From NCBI GenBank assembly GCA_937928755.1, contig CALEZI010000101.1, forward strand, positions 1-64,000: DNA of 64,000 nucleotides. Direction: 5' to 3'. Source of the DNA: an uncultured Rhodanobacteraceae bacterium (GTDB taxonomy: Bacteria > Pseudomonadota > Gammaproteobacteria > Xanthomonadales > SZUA-5). Of the stretch, positions 9,115 to 17,058 are shown piece by piece. The translations under genes and the position numbers were made by a program. The notes under the pieces are model-generated. The model was not told where the DNA came from, made no database searches, and saw only the letters and a list, made by a program, of their open reading frames with translations. Each line of letters opens with the position of its first letter. Position 1 is the first letter of the stretch.

Positions 9115-9864
9115 ATGTCCTCCACTGAATTGCGCATTGTCCTGTTGTTGCTTGGCCTTGTCGTTCTGGGTGTGATTTATTGGTACGGCCGACCGGGGCG
9201 CCGCAGTCGCAGCGACCTGCGGCATGAGCTGGCGCGGCGCGAACCGGTGCTGGACAGCGACACAACCGGCGATCCTCCGTTCACGGCGTTGCCTGACGAG
9301 CCCTGGCACCGCGACCCTGTTGCGGGCGAATTGCCGGAATTGCGCATCGACGGTCTGAGCGAGCAGGAGGACCGCCATGAAGCCATGCAGCAGCGACTCG
9401 GGCAGCGCGACGGCGCTCAGCACGAGCGCATCATCAGCTTGTACGTGGTGGCCCAGGACGGCTACACGCTGGATGGCCCGGAACTCGTCGTTGCCGCGGA
9501 AAAGGCCGGTCTGGTGCACGGCGATCTTGGCATCTTCCACCGTCTGGTCGACAGCAAGCCGGAGCTCGGGCCGATCTTCAGCATGGCCAACATGGTCAGG
9601 CCGGGCGTCTTCGACCTCAGCCAGATGGATCAATTCAGTACCCCGGGCGTGGTGTTGTTCCTCACCTTGCCGGGCCCACTCTCGGCGCTGGATGCCTGGG
9701 ACACGATGTTGCCGGCGGCGCAGCGCTTCTCGGAACTGCTCGGTGCGCAACTGCTCGACGATCAGCGCACGCCGCTCGGTCGCCAGCGCATCGCCGCCCT
9801 GCGCGACGAACTGCGCGCGATCGATCGCAAGCGCGAGCAGTTGCAGATCAAGCCGGGCTGGTAG
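9115..9864 (+). CDS. zipA: Cell division protein ZipA
   Basis: Bitopic inner-membrane protein that tethers FtsZ at the division site. The 249 residues begin with a hydrophobic anchor (LRIVLLLLGLVVLGVIYWYG, about 6-25), then a charged linker, then the FtsZ-binding ZipA_C domain from about 100 (IISLYVVAQDGYTLDGPELV, GIFHRLVDSKPELGPIFSMA). The linker is short compared with E. coli ZipA. The ATG at 9115 starts just before the membrane anchor. ligA follows, the usual zipA-ligA order, but separated by a repeat element. Confidence 0.93.
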   Translation: MSSTELRIVLLLLGLVVLGVIYWYGRPGRRSRSDLRHELARREPVLDSDTTGDPPFTALPDEPWHRDPVAGELPELRIDGLSEQEDRHEAMQQRLGQRDGAQHERIISLYVVAQDGYTLDGPELVVAAEKAGLVHGDLGIFHRLVDSKPELGPIFSMANMVRPGVFDLSQMDQFSTPGVVLFLTLPGPLSALDAWDTMLPAAQRFSELLGAQLLDDQRTPLGRQRIAALRDELRAIDRKREQLQIKPGW

Positions 9865-9930
9865 TTCCTGGCGCGCTCGGCAGCTTGATCGGGCGATTGT
9901 CGCTGGCGGCGATTTTGACGGCTGTTTTTT

Positions 9931-10048
9931 GTCCGCAAAGGACGCAAAGGACGCCAAGAGAGCAAGAATGCCCGGGAAGGTTCGGCGAGTATTCGTGTCC
10001 CGCGAGGCGTCTCCGATGCCTTCGCCTTTCTTTGCGTCCTTTGCGGAC
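9931..10048. repeat. CGCAAAGGA-type inverted element, copy A
   Basis: Left arm 9931-9958 is GTCCGCAAAGGACGCAAAG plus a third degenerate unit; right arm 10030-10048 is its reverse complement (CTTTGCGTCCTTTGCGGAC). The arms are direct 9-base repeats of CGCAAAGGA and together can form a long stem. Lies between zipA and ligA. The same element recurs at 12184, 23874, 33326 and 52880. Confidence 0.9.
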
Positions 10049-10071
10049 AAATGCCTTTCACGGTGACAGTC

Positions 10072-12171
10072 ATGGCGAGCACCGAAGTCTCCGACCGCAT
10101 CACCTGGTTGCGCCAGGAGATCCGCGCGCACGATTACCGCTATCACGTGCTCGACGCGCCGACGATTCCGGACGCCGAGTACGACAAGCTGTTCCACCAA
10201 CTGCGCGCGCTGGAAGCGGCGCACCCGGAATTGGCGAGCGCCGATTCGCCGACGCAGCGTGTCGGCGCGGCGCCGGTGGACGGCGATTTTCCGGCGATCA
10301 CCCACGCCGTGCCGATGTTGTCACTCGGCAATGCCTTCAGTCGCGAGGATGTGCTCGAATTCGTGGCGCGCATCGAAGAAATGCTCGGCCATGGCGACAT
10401 CGAATTCTCGGTGGAACCCAAACTGGATGGCTTGGCGATCAACCTGCGCTACGAGGCGGGCCGGCTGGTGCACGCGGCGACGCGCGGCGACGGCGTCGCC
10501 GGCGAAGACGTCAGCCACAGCGTGCGCACGATCAAGGCGGTGCCGCTGACGCTTGCCGGGCACGACTGGCCGCAGGTGCTCGAGGTGCGCGGCGAGGTGT
10601 ACATGCCGCGCGCGGGTTTCCACGAGTTCAATCGTCGGGCGCGCGAACGTGGCGACAAGGAACTGGTCAATCCGCGCAATGCCGCGGCCGGCAGCGTGCG
10701 CCAGAAGGACCCGCGACTAGCTGCGGTGCGCCCGCTGGCGTTCTATGCCTACGGCCTCGGTGAAGTCAGCGGTGGCCCGCTGGCCGATCGACACACTGGA
10801 ATACTGGCGCGGCTGCGCGATTTTGGCCTTCCGGTGAGTTCGCAGGTCTCCAGCGCCGTCGGTGCCGAGGGCTGTCTCGCCTATTTCGCGAAGATCGGGC
10901 AGTTGCGCCCGCAACTGCCGTACGAGATCGACGGCGTGGTCTACAAGGTCGATCGACTCGACTGGCAGCGTGAGCTCGGTTTCGTCTCGCGCGCGCCGCG
11001 CTGGGCGATCGCGCACAAGTTTCCCGCCGAGGAGGCGTTGACCACGCTGCTGGCGATCGAATTGCAGGTCGGTCGCACCGGTGCACTGACGCCGGTGGCG
11101 CGCCTGGAGCCGGTGTTCGTCGGCGGCACCACGGTGTCCAACTCAACGCTGCACAACTTCGACGAGGTCGCGCGCAAGGATCTCCGTCCCGGCGACACGG
11201 TCATCGTGCGCCGCGCCGGCGACGTCATTCCCGAAGTCGTCGGCCCCGTGCTGGACCGCCGACCGGCGGGCGCCGAGCCGGTGGCGTTGCCCGATCGCTG
11301 TCCCGATTGCGGTTCACCGGCACGCCGCGAGGAGGGCGAGGCGGCGATCCGCTGCACCGGTGGCCTGGTATGCCCGGCGCAACGCAAGGAGGCGCTGCGT
11401 TTTTTTGCCTCGCGGAGGGTGATGAACATCGAGGGCATCGGCGACAAACTCGCAGAGCAGTTGATCGACGCCGGTCTGGTGACCGATATCTCCGACCTCT
11501 ACAAACTCGATCTGGCGACGCTGGCCGGACTCGACCGCATGGGCGAGCGCTCCGCGGCGAACATCCTCGCCGAACTCGAGCGCAGCAAGTCGACCACGCT
11601 CGAACGCTTCCTCTACGCCCTCGGTATCCGCGATGTCGGCGAATCCACGGCCAAGGCGTTGGCCAGGCACTTCGGCAGCCTCGATCGGATCGTCGAAGCC
11701 AGCCAGCGACTCGCGCCGTACTTCGCCGATCCGGCGGCGCTGAAACAGTCGGAAACGAAGAAAGCGTTTGCCGCCGAGCCGCTGATCGCGGTGCCGGACA
11801 TCGGCCCGGTGGTCGCCGAGCGCCTGTGCAGCTTCTTCAGCGACGAACGCAACCTGCGCATCATCGCCGAGATGCGCGCCGCTGGCGTGCGCTGGGACGA
11901 AACCGATCCGGCGCAGCGCAGCCTTGGTCCGCTGAACGGCCAGACAGTCGTGCTCACCGGCGGCCTCGACAGTTTGACCCGCGACCAGGCCAGCGCGCGG
12001 CTGGAAGCACTCGGCGCCAAGGTCTCGGGCAGCGTGTCGAAGAAGACCAGCTTCGTCGTCGCTGGCAGCGACGCCGGCTCCAAGCTGACGAAGGCGCAGG
12101 AACTCGGCGTGCCGGTGCTGGATGAGGCGGGATTGCTGGAGTTGCTGGTGCGGCATGAGCCAGGTGGATGA
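10072..12171 (+). CDS. ligA: NAD-dependent DNA ligase LigA
   Basis: Seals nicks in duplex DNA during replication and repair using NAD+. The 699 residues have the complete domain order: Ia and adenylation domain with the nucleophile Lys117 in EPKLDGLAIN, OB fold (GRTGALTPVARLEPV), a four-cysteine zinc finger around 410-435 (CPDCGSPA ... CTGGLVCPAQ), helix-hairpin-helix repeats (NIEGIGDKLAEQLIDAGLV, ALGIRDVGESTAKALARHFG) and a C-terminal BRCT domain (about 620-699). The ATG at 10072 is preferred over an in-frame ATG at 10051 because the latter lies at the edge of the repeat element. Confidence 0.97.
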   Translation: MASTEVSDRITWLRQEIRAHDYRYHVLDAPTIPDAEYDKLFHQLRALEAAHPELASADSPTQRVGAAPVDGDFPAITHAVPMLSLGNAFSREDVLEFVARIEEMLGHGDIEFSVEPKLDGLAINLRYEAGRLVHAATRGDGVAGEDVSHSVRTIKAVPLTLAGHDWPQVLEVRGEVYMPRAGFHEFNRRARERGDKELVNPRNAAAGSVRQKDPRLAAVRPLAFYAYGLGEVSGGPLADRHTGILARLRDFGLPVSSQVSSAVGAEGCLAYFAKIGQLRPQLPYEIDGVVYKVDRLDWQRELGFVSRAPRWAIAHKFPAEEALTTLLAIELQVGRTGALTPVARLEPVFVGGTTVSNSTLHNFDEVARKDLRPGDTVIVRRAGDVIPEVVGPVLDRRPAGAEPVALPDRCPDCGSPARREEGEAAIRCTGGLVCPAQRKEALRFFASRRVMNIEGIGDKLAEQLIDAGLVTDISDLYKLDLATLAGLDRMGERSAANILAELERSKSTTLERFLYALGIRDVGESTAKALARHFGSLDRIVEASQRLAPYFADPAALKQSETKKAFAAEPLIAVPDIGPVVAERLCSFFSDERNLRIIAEMRAAGVRWDETDPAQRSLGPLNGQTVVLTGGLDSLTRDQASARLEALGAKVSGSVSKKTSFVVAGSDAGSKLTKAQELGVPVLDEAGLLELLVRHEPGG

Positions 12172-12183
12172 AGAAGCAGATTT

Positions 12184-12347
12184 GTCCGCAAAGGACGCAA
12201 AGGACGCAAAGTAGAGCAGGAGAAATCAGGTACGTGGATCGAACTTGCTGCTGTCGTCGCGTGGACAGCGATTTGTCAGAAACTGGCAGGTACAGCGCAG
12301 GCTGAAATTCCCTGCTTCCCTTTGCGTTCTTTGCGTCCTTTGCGGAC
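12184..12347. repeat. CGCAAAGGA-type inverted element, copy B
   Basis: Left arm 12184-12211 carries three CGCAAAG units after GTC; right arm 12318-12347 is the inverted counterpart with three units. The central roughly 105 bp is unrelated to the centres of the other copies. Lies between ligA and epmA. Confidence 0.9.
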
Positions 12348-12370
12348 AAACATAGCCCTTGATCTGCCTG

Positions 12371-13324
12371 ATGACCCTCCGCGACCGTCTGCAACAACGC
12401 GCCCTGCTGCTCGCCGAAGTGCGTCGCTTCTTCGCGGCGCGCGACGTGCTCGAGGTGACCACGCCAGTGCTGTCGCAAGCCGGCAACACGGATCCCAACA
12501 TCGACAGCTTCGTGACCCGTTACAGCGGTCCGCAGCGTGGTGGCCCTGCGCAGCGCTGGCTGCGAACTTCGCCGGAGTTCTTTCACAAGCGCCTGCTGGC
12601 GGCCGGCAGCGGCGACATTTACGAGATCGCATCGGTGTTTCGCGATGGTGAATGCGGGCCGCGTCACAATCCCGAGTTCACGCTGCTGGAGTGGTATCGC
12701 GTCGGCTTAGACCATCACCGGCTGATGGACGAAGTCGAGGCGCTGGTGCGCGCCGCCGCGGCGGCATTCGGACGCGAGATCGGCGGCTGCGAGCGTTTGA
12801 GTTATCGTGAGTGCTACCTGCGTCATGCCGGGGTCGATCCACTGAGCGCGGCGACCGCAGAACTGGTGAAGGCGCTGGAAGGGCAGGGTGTCGATCCTGC
12901 GGGGCTCGGCCGCGACGATCTGCTCGATTTGCTCCGCACGCACCGCATCGAACCCTTGCTGGAGGCATCGGACCTGCTGTTTGTCTACGATTTTCCGGCC
13001 AGCCAGGCGGCGCTGGCTCGGATCAGCGCCGACGACCCGCGGGTGGCCGAGCGTTTCGAGCTTTACCTGGGTCGCTTCGAGGTCGCCAACGGCTATCACG
13101 AACTGGCTGACGCAAACGAGCAGCGGCGGCGCTTCGAGCACGATCTGGCGGTGCGCGCGGCGCGTAGTTGTGCGCTGCCGGCCATCGACGAGCACCTGCT
13201 GGCGGCGCTGCCGCAGATGCCCGCCTGCGCCGGCGTGGCACTCGGAATCGAGCGACTGCAGCAGTGGCTCACCCAGGCGCCGTCGATCGATGAGGTGATC
13301 GGATTCCCGTTTGCGCTGGCGTAG
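12371..13324 (+). CDS. epmA: EpmA, elongation factor P-(R)-beta-lysine ligase
   Basis: Class II lysyl-tRNA synthetase paralogue (PoxA/GenX/YjeA) that attaches (R)-beta-lysine to elongation factor P so that it can rescue ribosomes stalled on polyproline. The 317 residues lack the anticodon-binding domain but keep the catalytic core: LRTSPEFFHKRLLAAG (motif 2 region), YEIASVFRDGE, HNPEFTLLEWYR and the C-terminal GVALGIERL (motif 3). Its TAG stop (13322-13324) is part of a REP sequence head, GTAGGAGCGACG. Confidence 0.94.
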   Translation: MTLRDRLQQRALLLAEVRRFFAARDVLEVTTPVLSQAGNTDPNIDSFVTRYSGPQRGGPAQRWLRTSPEFFHKRLLAAGSGDIYEIASVFRDGECGPRHNPEFTLLEWYRVGLDHHRLMDEVEALVRAAAAAFGREIGGCERLSYRECYLRHAGVDPLSAATAELVKALEGQGVDPAGLGRDDLLDLLRTHRIEPLLEASDLLFVYDFPASQAALARISADDPRVAERFELYLGRFEVANGYHELADANEQRRRFEHDLAVRAARSCALPAIDEHLLAALPQMPACAGVALGIERLQQWLTQAPSIDEVIGFPFALA

Positions 13325-13413
13325 GAGCGACGTGCCTGTGGGAGCGACCTTGTGTCGCGAGCTGTGTGGTTGTCACCCAAGCCAGAGCTCGCGACACAAG
13401 GTCGCTCCCACAG
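13321..13413. repeat. Partial GTAGGAGCG REP followed by GTGGGAGCGACC inverted pair
   Basis: 13321-13334 is the head of the GTAGGAGCGACGTG REP and contains the epmA stop codon. From 13336 a second REP family begins: left arm CTGTGGGAGCGACCTTGTG (13336-13363 in full) and inverted right arm at 13384-13413 ending GGTCGCTCCCACAG. It looks as if the second type inserted into or replaced the rest of the first. The same second family recurs at 56061. Confidence 0.85.
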
Positions 13414-13484
13414 CCGCGGAGAGCACAGAACTTTTCCCGCGCTTCGTGGTCTTACGGCCGCCCCCGAGCCACCCGCGAGCCCGC

Positions 13485-14501
13485 ATGGATGCTTCAGAAC
13501 TGACTGCAGAAACCGTACCCGCGAGCGACGTTTCGGCGCTGCACGGGCGCTTCCGCGAGTTGCGCGAAGCGCTGACGACGCAAGTAATCGGCCAGGCGGC
13601 GCTGGTGGAACGCCTGCTGATCGCGCTGCTGGCCGACGGCCATCTTCTGGTCGAGGGCGCACCGGGGCTGGCCAAGACCACCGCGGTGAAGGCGCTGGCG
13701 ACGCGCGTCGAAGCCAATTTCCAGCGCGTGCAGTTCACCCCGGACCTGCTGCCATCCGACCTCACCGGCACCGACATCTGGCGCCAGCAGGATGGCCGTT
13801 TCGAGTTCCAGCCGGGGCCGCTGTTCCACAACCTGCTGCTGGCGGACGAAATCAACCGCGCGCCGGCCAAGGTGCAATCGGCGCTGCTCGAAGCCATGGG
13901 CGAACGCCAGATCACCGTGGGCGGCAAGACCTACGCGCTGCCGCAGTTGTTCCTGGTGATGGCGACGCAGAATCCGATCGAACAGGAAGGCACCTATCCG
14001 CTGCCCGAAGCACAGCTCGATCGGTTCTTGATGCATGTGCGCGTGGGTTACCCCGAGGCCGGCGCCGAAACCGAAATCCTGCGTCTGGTGCGCGATCAGG
14101 CCCGCAACGCACTGCGTCAACAGCCCGCGCCGTTGCAGAGGATCTCGCAGGGCGACATCTTCGACGCGCGCGAAGCGGTGCTCGATCTGCATTTCGCCCC
14201 AGCGCTGGAGCGCTATCTGGTCGAGCTGGTACTCGCCTCGCGCGACGCGCGCGCTTACGACACCGCGCTGGCGCGGCGCATCGCCTGGGGTGCCAGCCCG
14301 CGCGGCTCGATAGCGCTGGAACGCTGCGCCCGCGCCCGCGCCTGGCTCGACGGCCGCGACTTCGTCACCCCCGAAGACATCCACGCGATCGCCCCCGACG
14401 TGCTGCGCCACCGCGTGCTGCCCAGCTACGAAGCCACCGCCGAGGGTTGGGACGGTGGGCGACTGGTCGGCGAGTTGTTGCAGAGGGTGCCGTTGCCGTG
14501 A
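13485..14501 (+). CDS. MoxR family AAA+ ATPase
   Basis: AAA+ chaperone-like ATPase, typically encoded with von Willebrand factor A proteins and thought to act in protein complex maturation or stress tolerance. The 338 residues show Walker A GAPGLAKTT (58-66), Walker B LLLADEINRAP with Asp121-Glu122, and the MoxR signature VMATQNPIEQEGTYPLPEAQ. The C-terminal lid (PEDIHAIAPDVLRHRVLPSY) is present. First gene of a six-gene Bat-type cluster running to 20797; it is separated from the next gene by a repeat pair at 14504. Confidence 0.94.
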   Translation: MDASELTAETVPASDVSALHGRFRELREALTTQVIGQAALVERLLIALLADGHLLVEGAPGLAKTTAVKALATRVEANFQRVQFTPDLLPSDLTGTDIWRQQDGRFEFQPGPLFHNLLLADEINRAPAKVQSALLEAMGERQITVGGKTYALPQLFLVMATQNPIEQEGTYPLPEAQLDRFLMHVRVGYPEAGAETEILRLVRDQARNALRQQPAPLQRISQGDIFDAREAVLDLHFAPALERYLVELVLASRDARAYDTALARRIAWGASPRGSIALERCARARAWLDGRDFVTPEDIHAIAPDVLRHRVLPSYEATAEGWDGGRLVGELLQRVPLP

Positions 14502-14503
14502 AC

Positions 14504-14633
14504 AGCAGTGAGTAGTGAATAGTGAGTAGTGAGTAAGAGCGTGCGGTAGGTGGTTGATGGGCGAGTGAGAAGGCCGGTGATGCCGATAGTTCCAATCTCG
14601 GCGGGTTTTACTCACTACTCGCTACTCACTGCT
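14504..14633. repeat. GTGAGTAGTGA inverted pair
   Basis: Left arm 14504-14537 is made of units such as AGTGAGTAGTGAATAGTGAG; right arm 14608-14633 reads TTACTCACTACTCGCTACTC followed by ACTGCT, the reverse complement. About 70 bp of unrelated sequence separates them. It sits between the MoxR and DUF58 genes inside the operon and could fold into a stem in the transcript. Confidence 0.85.
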
Positions 14634-14660
14634 CCCAGATAGCCCCAAACCCCCAGAACG

Positions 14661-15578
14661 ATGTCTCCGAACCCACCCAGCGCGCTCCAAGGAATCCGCC
14701 CCTCGCTTGCCGAGCTGATCGCTCTGCGTTCGCGGGTGCTGGCGTGGCCGCCGCCGCAGCGGGCGCAGGGTGGTGGGGCGGGGCCGGCGACGTCTCCGGT
14801 GCGTGGGCGTGGCATGGATTACGCCGAATCGAGGCTGTACGCGCAGGGCGACGACGCGCGGCATATCGACTGGCGGGTGACCGCGCGCACCGGGCGCACG
14901 CACACCAAGGTATTCCATGCCGAGCGCGATCGGGTGACCTTGCTGATCGTCGACACCGCGCCGTCGCTGTACTTCGGCACGCGACGCTGTTTCAAATCGG
15001 TGCTCGCCGCCGAGGTTGGGGCCTTGACCGCCTGGGCGGCGCAGCGCAGCGGCGATCGCATCAGCGCCTTGCGCGGCACCCACGCTGAACCGCCATTGCC
15101 GCCGGCTGGCGGCGCGCGCGGCGCGCTGCGCGTGCTGGATGCGCTGAATCGCTGGTACCAGGCGCCGCCGGCCGACGATCTCGGGCTGGATACGGCACTG
15201 CAATCGGCCGGCCGGGTGAGCAAGCCCGGCACGCGCCTGCTCGCATTGATCGATCCGCGCAGCGTCGAAGGCGTGGCCGATGCGCGTCTCACCGCGCTGG
15301 CGGCGCACCATGATGCCTTTGCCGTACTGCTGGTCGATCCGCTGGAACTCGGACCGCCGCAGGCGCGGGTCGCTTTTGCCGGCGTCAGCGGTCGGGTGGA
15401 ACTGGACCTCGCCGATGCGCACGTACGCAAGGATTGGACGCAGGCCTTTGCAACTCGTTTCGAGCACTCCGCGGAGCGCCTGACGCGCCTCGGCTGGCGC
15501 GTGTTGGTGCTGCGCACCGACGAGCCGCCGGATCGGGTGCTGGCGGTGTTGTTGCCATATCGCCGCGAGGCCGCATGA
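14661..15578 (+). CDS. DUF58 domain-containing protein
   Basis: A 305-residue member of the DUF58 family found beside MoxR ATPases. The conserved block GRGMDYAESRLYAQGDDARH leads into IDWRVTARTGRTHTKVFHAE, the DUF58 hallmark; LLIVDTAPSLYFG and the following sequence resemble a VWA-like Rossmann fold. No membrane segments are obvious. Overlaps the next gene by ATGA. The exact function is unknown; the cluster suggests a role with the VWA proteins at the inner membrane. Confidence 0.9.
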   Translation: MSPNPPSALQGIRPSLAELIALRSRVLAWPPPQRAQGGGAGPATSPVRGRGMDYAESRLYAQGDDARHIDWRVTARTGRTHTKVFHAERDRVTLLIVDTAPSLYFGTRRCFKSVLAAEVGALTAWAAQRSGDRISALRGTHAEPPLPPAGGARGALRVLDALNRWYQAPPADDLGLDTALQSAGRVSKPGTRLLALIDPRSVEGVADARLTALAAHHDAFAVLLVDPLELGPPQARVAFAGVSGRVELDLADAHVRKDWTQAFATRFEHSAERLTRLGWRVLVLRTDEPPDRVLAVLLPYRREAA

Positions 15579-16039
15579 GCCCGGAGCTGCAACTGCGCGA
15601 TATCCACCTGCCGCCGGAACCGTCCTGGTGGCCACCGGCGCCGGGCTGGTGGCTGCTGGCGCTTGCGCTGGTCGTGATCGGCTACCTGCTCGGCCGTGTG
15701 CTGTTGCGCCGCTTGCGCGAGCGGCGGCGACGATCGGCATTGCTGGTCGAGTTCGACCGCACGCTTGCGTTGGCCGAGCCTGCCGCGCAACTGGCGCTGA
15801 TCTCGCAGTTGTTGCGGCGCGCCGCACGCCTGCGCGATCCGGCATCGGCAACCCTGGCGGGCAGCGCCTGGCTGGAATTCCTGGATCAGGCCCACGATCC
15901 GACTGCCGCTTTCTTCGCGCAGGGCGATGGTCGGGTGCTGCTCCATGGACCCTATCGGCCTGCCGCCGATGCCGACAAGGTGGCCGCTTTGCGCGAGCCG
16001 GCGCGGCGTTGTTACCTGAAGCTGGCGACCCGGTCATGA
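15575..16039 (+). CDS. DUF4381 domain-containing membrane protein
   Basis: 154 residues. Begins with ELQLRDIHLPPEPSWWPPAP, the conserved DUF4381 N-terminus, then one transmembrane helix (about 25-45, WWLLALALVVIGYLLGRVLL) and an Arg-rich cytoplasmic part. Typical of MoxR/Bat operons, where it sits between DUF58 and the first VWA protein as here. Overlaps both neighbours by ATGA, so translation is probably coupled. Confidence 0.88.
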   Translation: MSPELQLRDIHLPPEPSWWPPAPGWWLLALALVVIGYLLGRVLLRRLRERRRRSALLVEFDRTLALAEPAAQLALISQLLRRAARLRDPASATLAGSAWLEFLDQAHDPTAAFFAQGDGRVLLHGPYRPAADADKVAALREPARRCYLKLATRS

Positions 16040-17058
16040 TCGATGCCCTGCTGCATTGGCAATGGGCGTGGCCGTGGTTGTTGGCCGCATTGCCGTTGCC
16101 GTGGTTGGCCGCGCGCTGGCTGCCGCCGGCGCCGTCGGCACTGGATTCGGCACTGCGGGTGCCGTTTGCGGCGGAGGTCGATGCGCTGGGTGCTGCCAGC
16201 GGCAGGTCCAGGCAGGCGCGTTTCAGCGTCCTGTGGTGGCTGGTCTGGGCCCTTCTGTGCATTGCAGCAGCGCGACCGCAGGAACTGGGGCCCGCGCAAC
16301 AGCCGCCGGCGCAGGGCCGCGATCTGCTGCTGGCAGTGGATCTGTCCGGCAGCATGGCGGCTGAGGACATGCGCCTGGGAGGTCGTCTGGTCGACCGTTT
16401 GACGGCAGTGAAGGCGGTACTGGCCGATTTTCTCGATCGGCGCGTTGGCGATCGTGTGGGTCTGCTGCTGTTCGGCGAGCGCGCGTATGCGGTGACCCCG
16501 TTGACGCTCGATCGCAACAGCGTGCGCCAGCAGTTGCTCGACAGCGTGGTCGGTCTTGCCGGGCAGGAGACGGCGATCGGCGATGCCATCGCACTGGCCG
16601 TCAAACGCCTCGGCGACCCTGCAGAAAACGCCGGGAACGAGGGCGAGCGCGTGGTGATCCTGCTCACCGATGGCGTCAGCACTGCCGGCAGCATCAACCC
16701 GGATCGGGCCACGCAGTTGGCGCAGTCCGCCGCGGTGCGCGTGCACACCATCGGCTTCGGCGGCAGCGGCGAACAGAATTTCTTCGGCATCCGCATGCAG
16801 CAGCCAGCGCAGATCGACGAAGCGACGTTGCGGCGGGTGGCCGAGCGCACCGGCGGACGTTACTTCCGCGCGCGCGACACCCAGGAACTGGTCGGCATCT
16901 ATGCCGAACTCGATCGCATCGAGCCGACCGCCCGCGCCGGCGATGTGGTGCAACCGCGCATCGAGCGTTATGTCTGGCCGCTCGCGCTGGCGCTGCTGCT
17001 GGCAGGGCTGGCGCTGCTGTTGCGATGGCTGCCGGGTCGGGGGCAGGCATGGACCTGA
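16036..17058 (+). CDS. VWA domain membrane protein, BatA type
   Basis: 340 residues: two N-terminal hydrophobic segments (LLAALPLPWLAARWL; VLWWLVWALLCIAAARP), a von Willebrand factor A domain (about 90-290) with an intact metal-ion site (DLSGSM, then TAIGDAIALA and LLTDGVSTAG), and a C-terminal membrane helix (WPLALALLLAGLALLLRW). This is the BatA arrangement, an inner-membrane protein exposing a VWA domain. Start overlaps the DUF4381 stop (ATGA) and its end overlaps the next gene by 10 bp. Confidence 0.92.
   Translation: MIDALLHWQWAWPWLLAALPLPWLAARWLPPAPSALDSALRVPFAAEVDALGAASGRSRQARFSVLWWLVWALLCIAAARPQELGPAQQPPAQGRDLLLAVDLSGSMAAEDMRLGGRLVDRLTAVKAVLADFLDRRVGDRVGLLLFGERAYAVTPLTLDRNSVRQQLLDSVVGLAGQETAIGDAIALAVKRLGDPAENAGNEGERVVILLTDGVSTAGSINPDRATQLAQSAAVRVHTIGFGGSGEQNFFGIRMQQPAQIDEATLRRVAERTGGRYFRARDTQELVGIYAELDRIEPTARAGDVVQPRIERYVWPLALALLLAGLALLLRWLPGRGQAWT

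Noticed and set aside
8794..10305. Minus-strand open frame of 503 codons across zipA and ligA
   Set aside because: Antisense to two firmly identified genes and running through a repeat element; no conserved motif.
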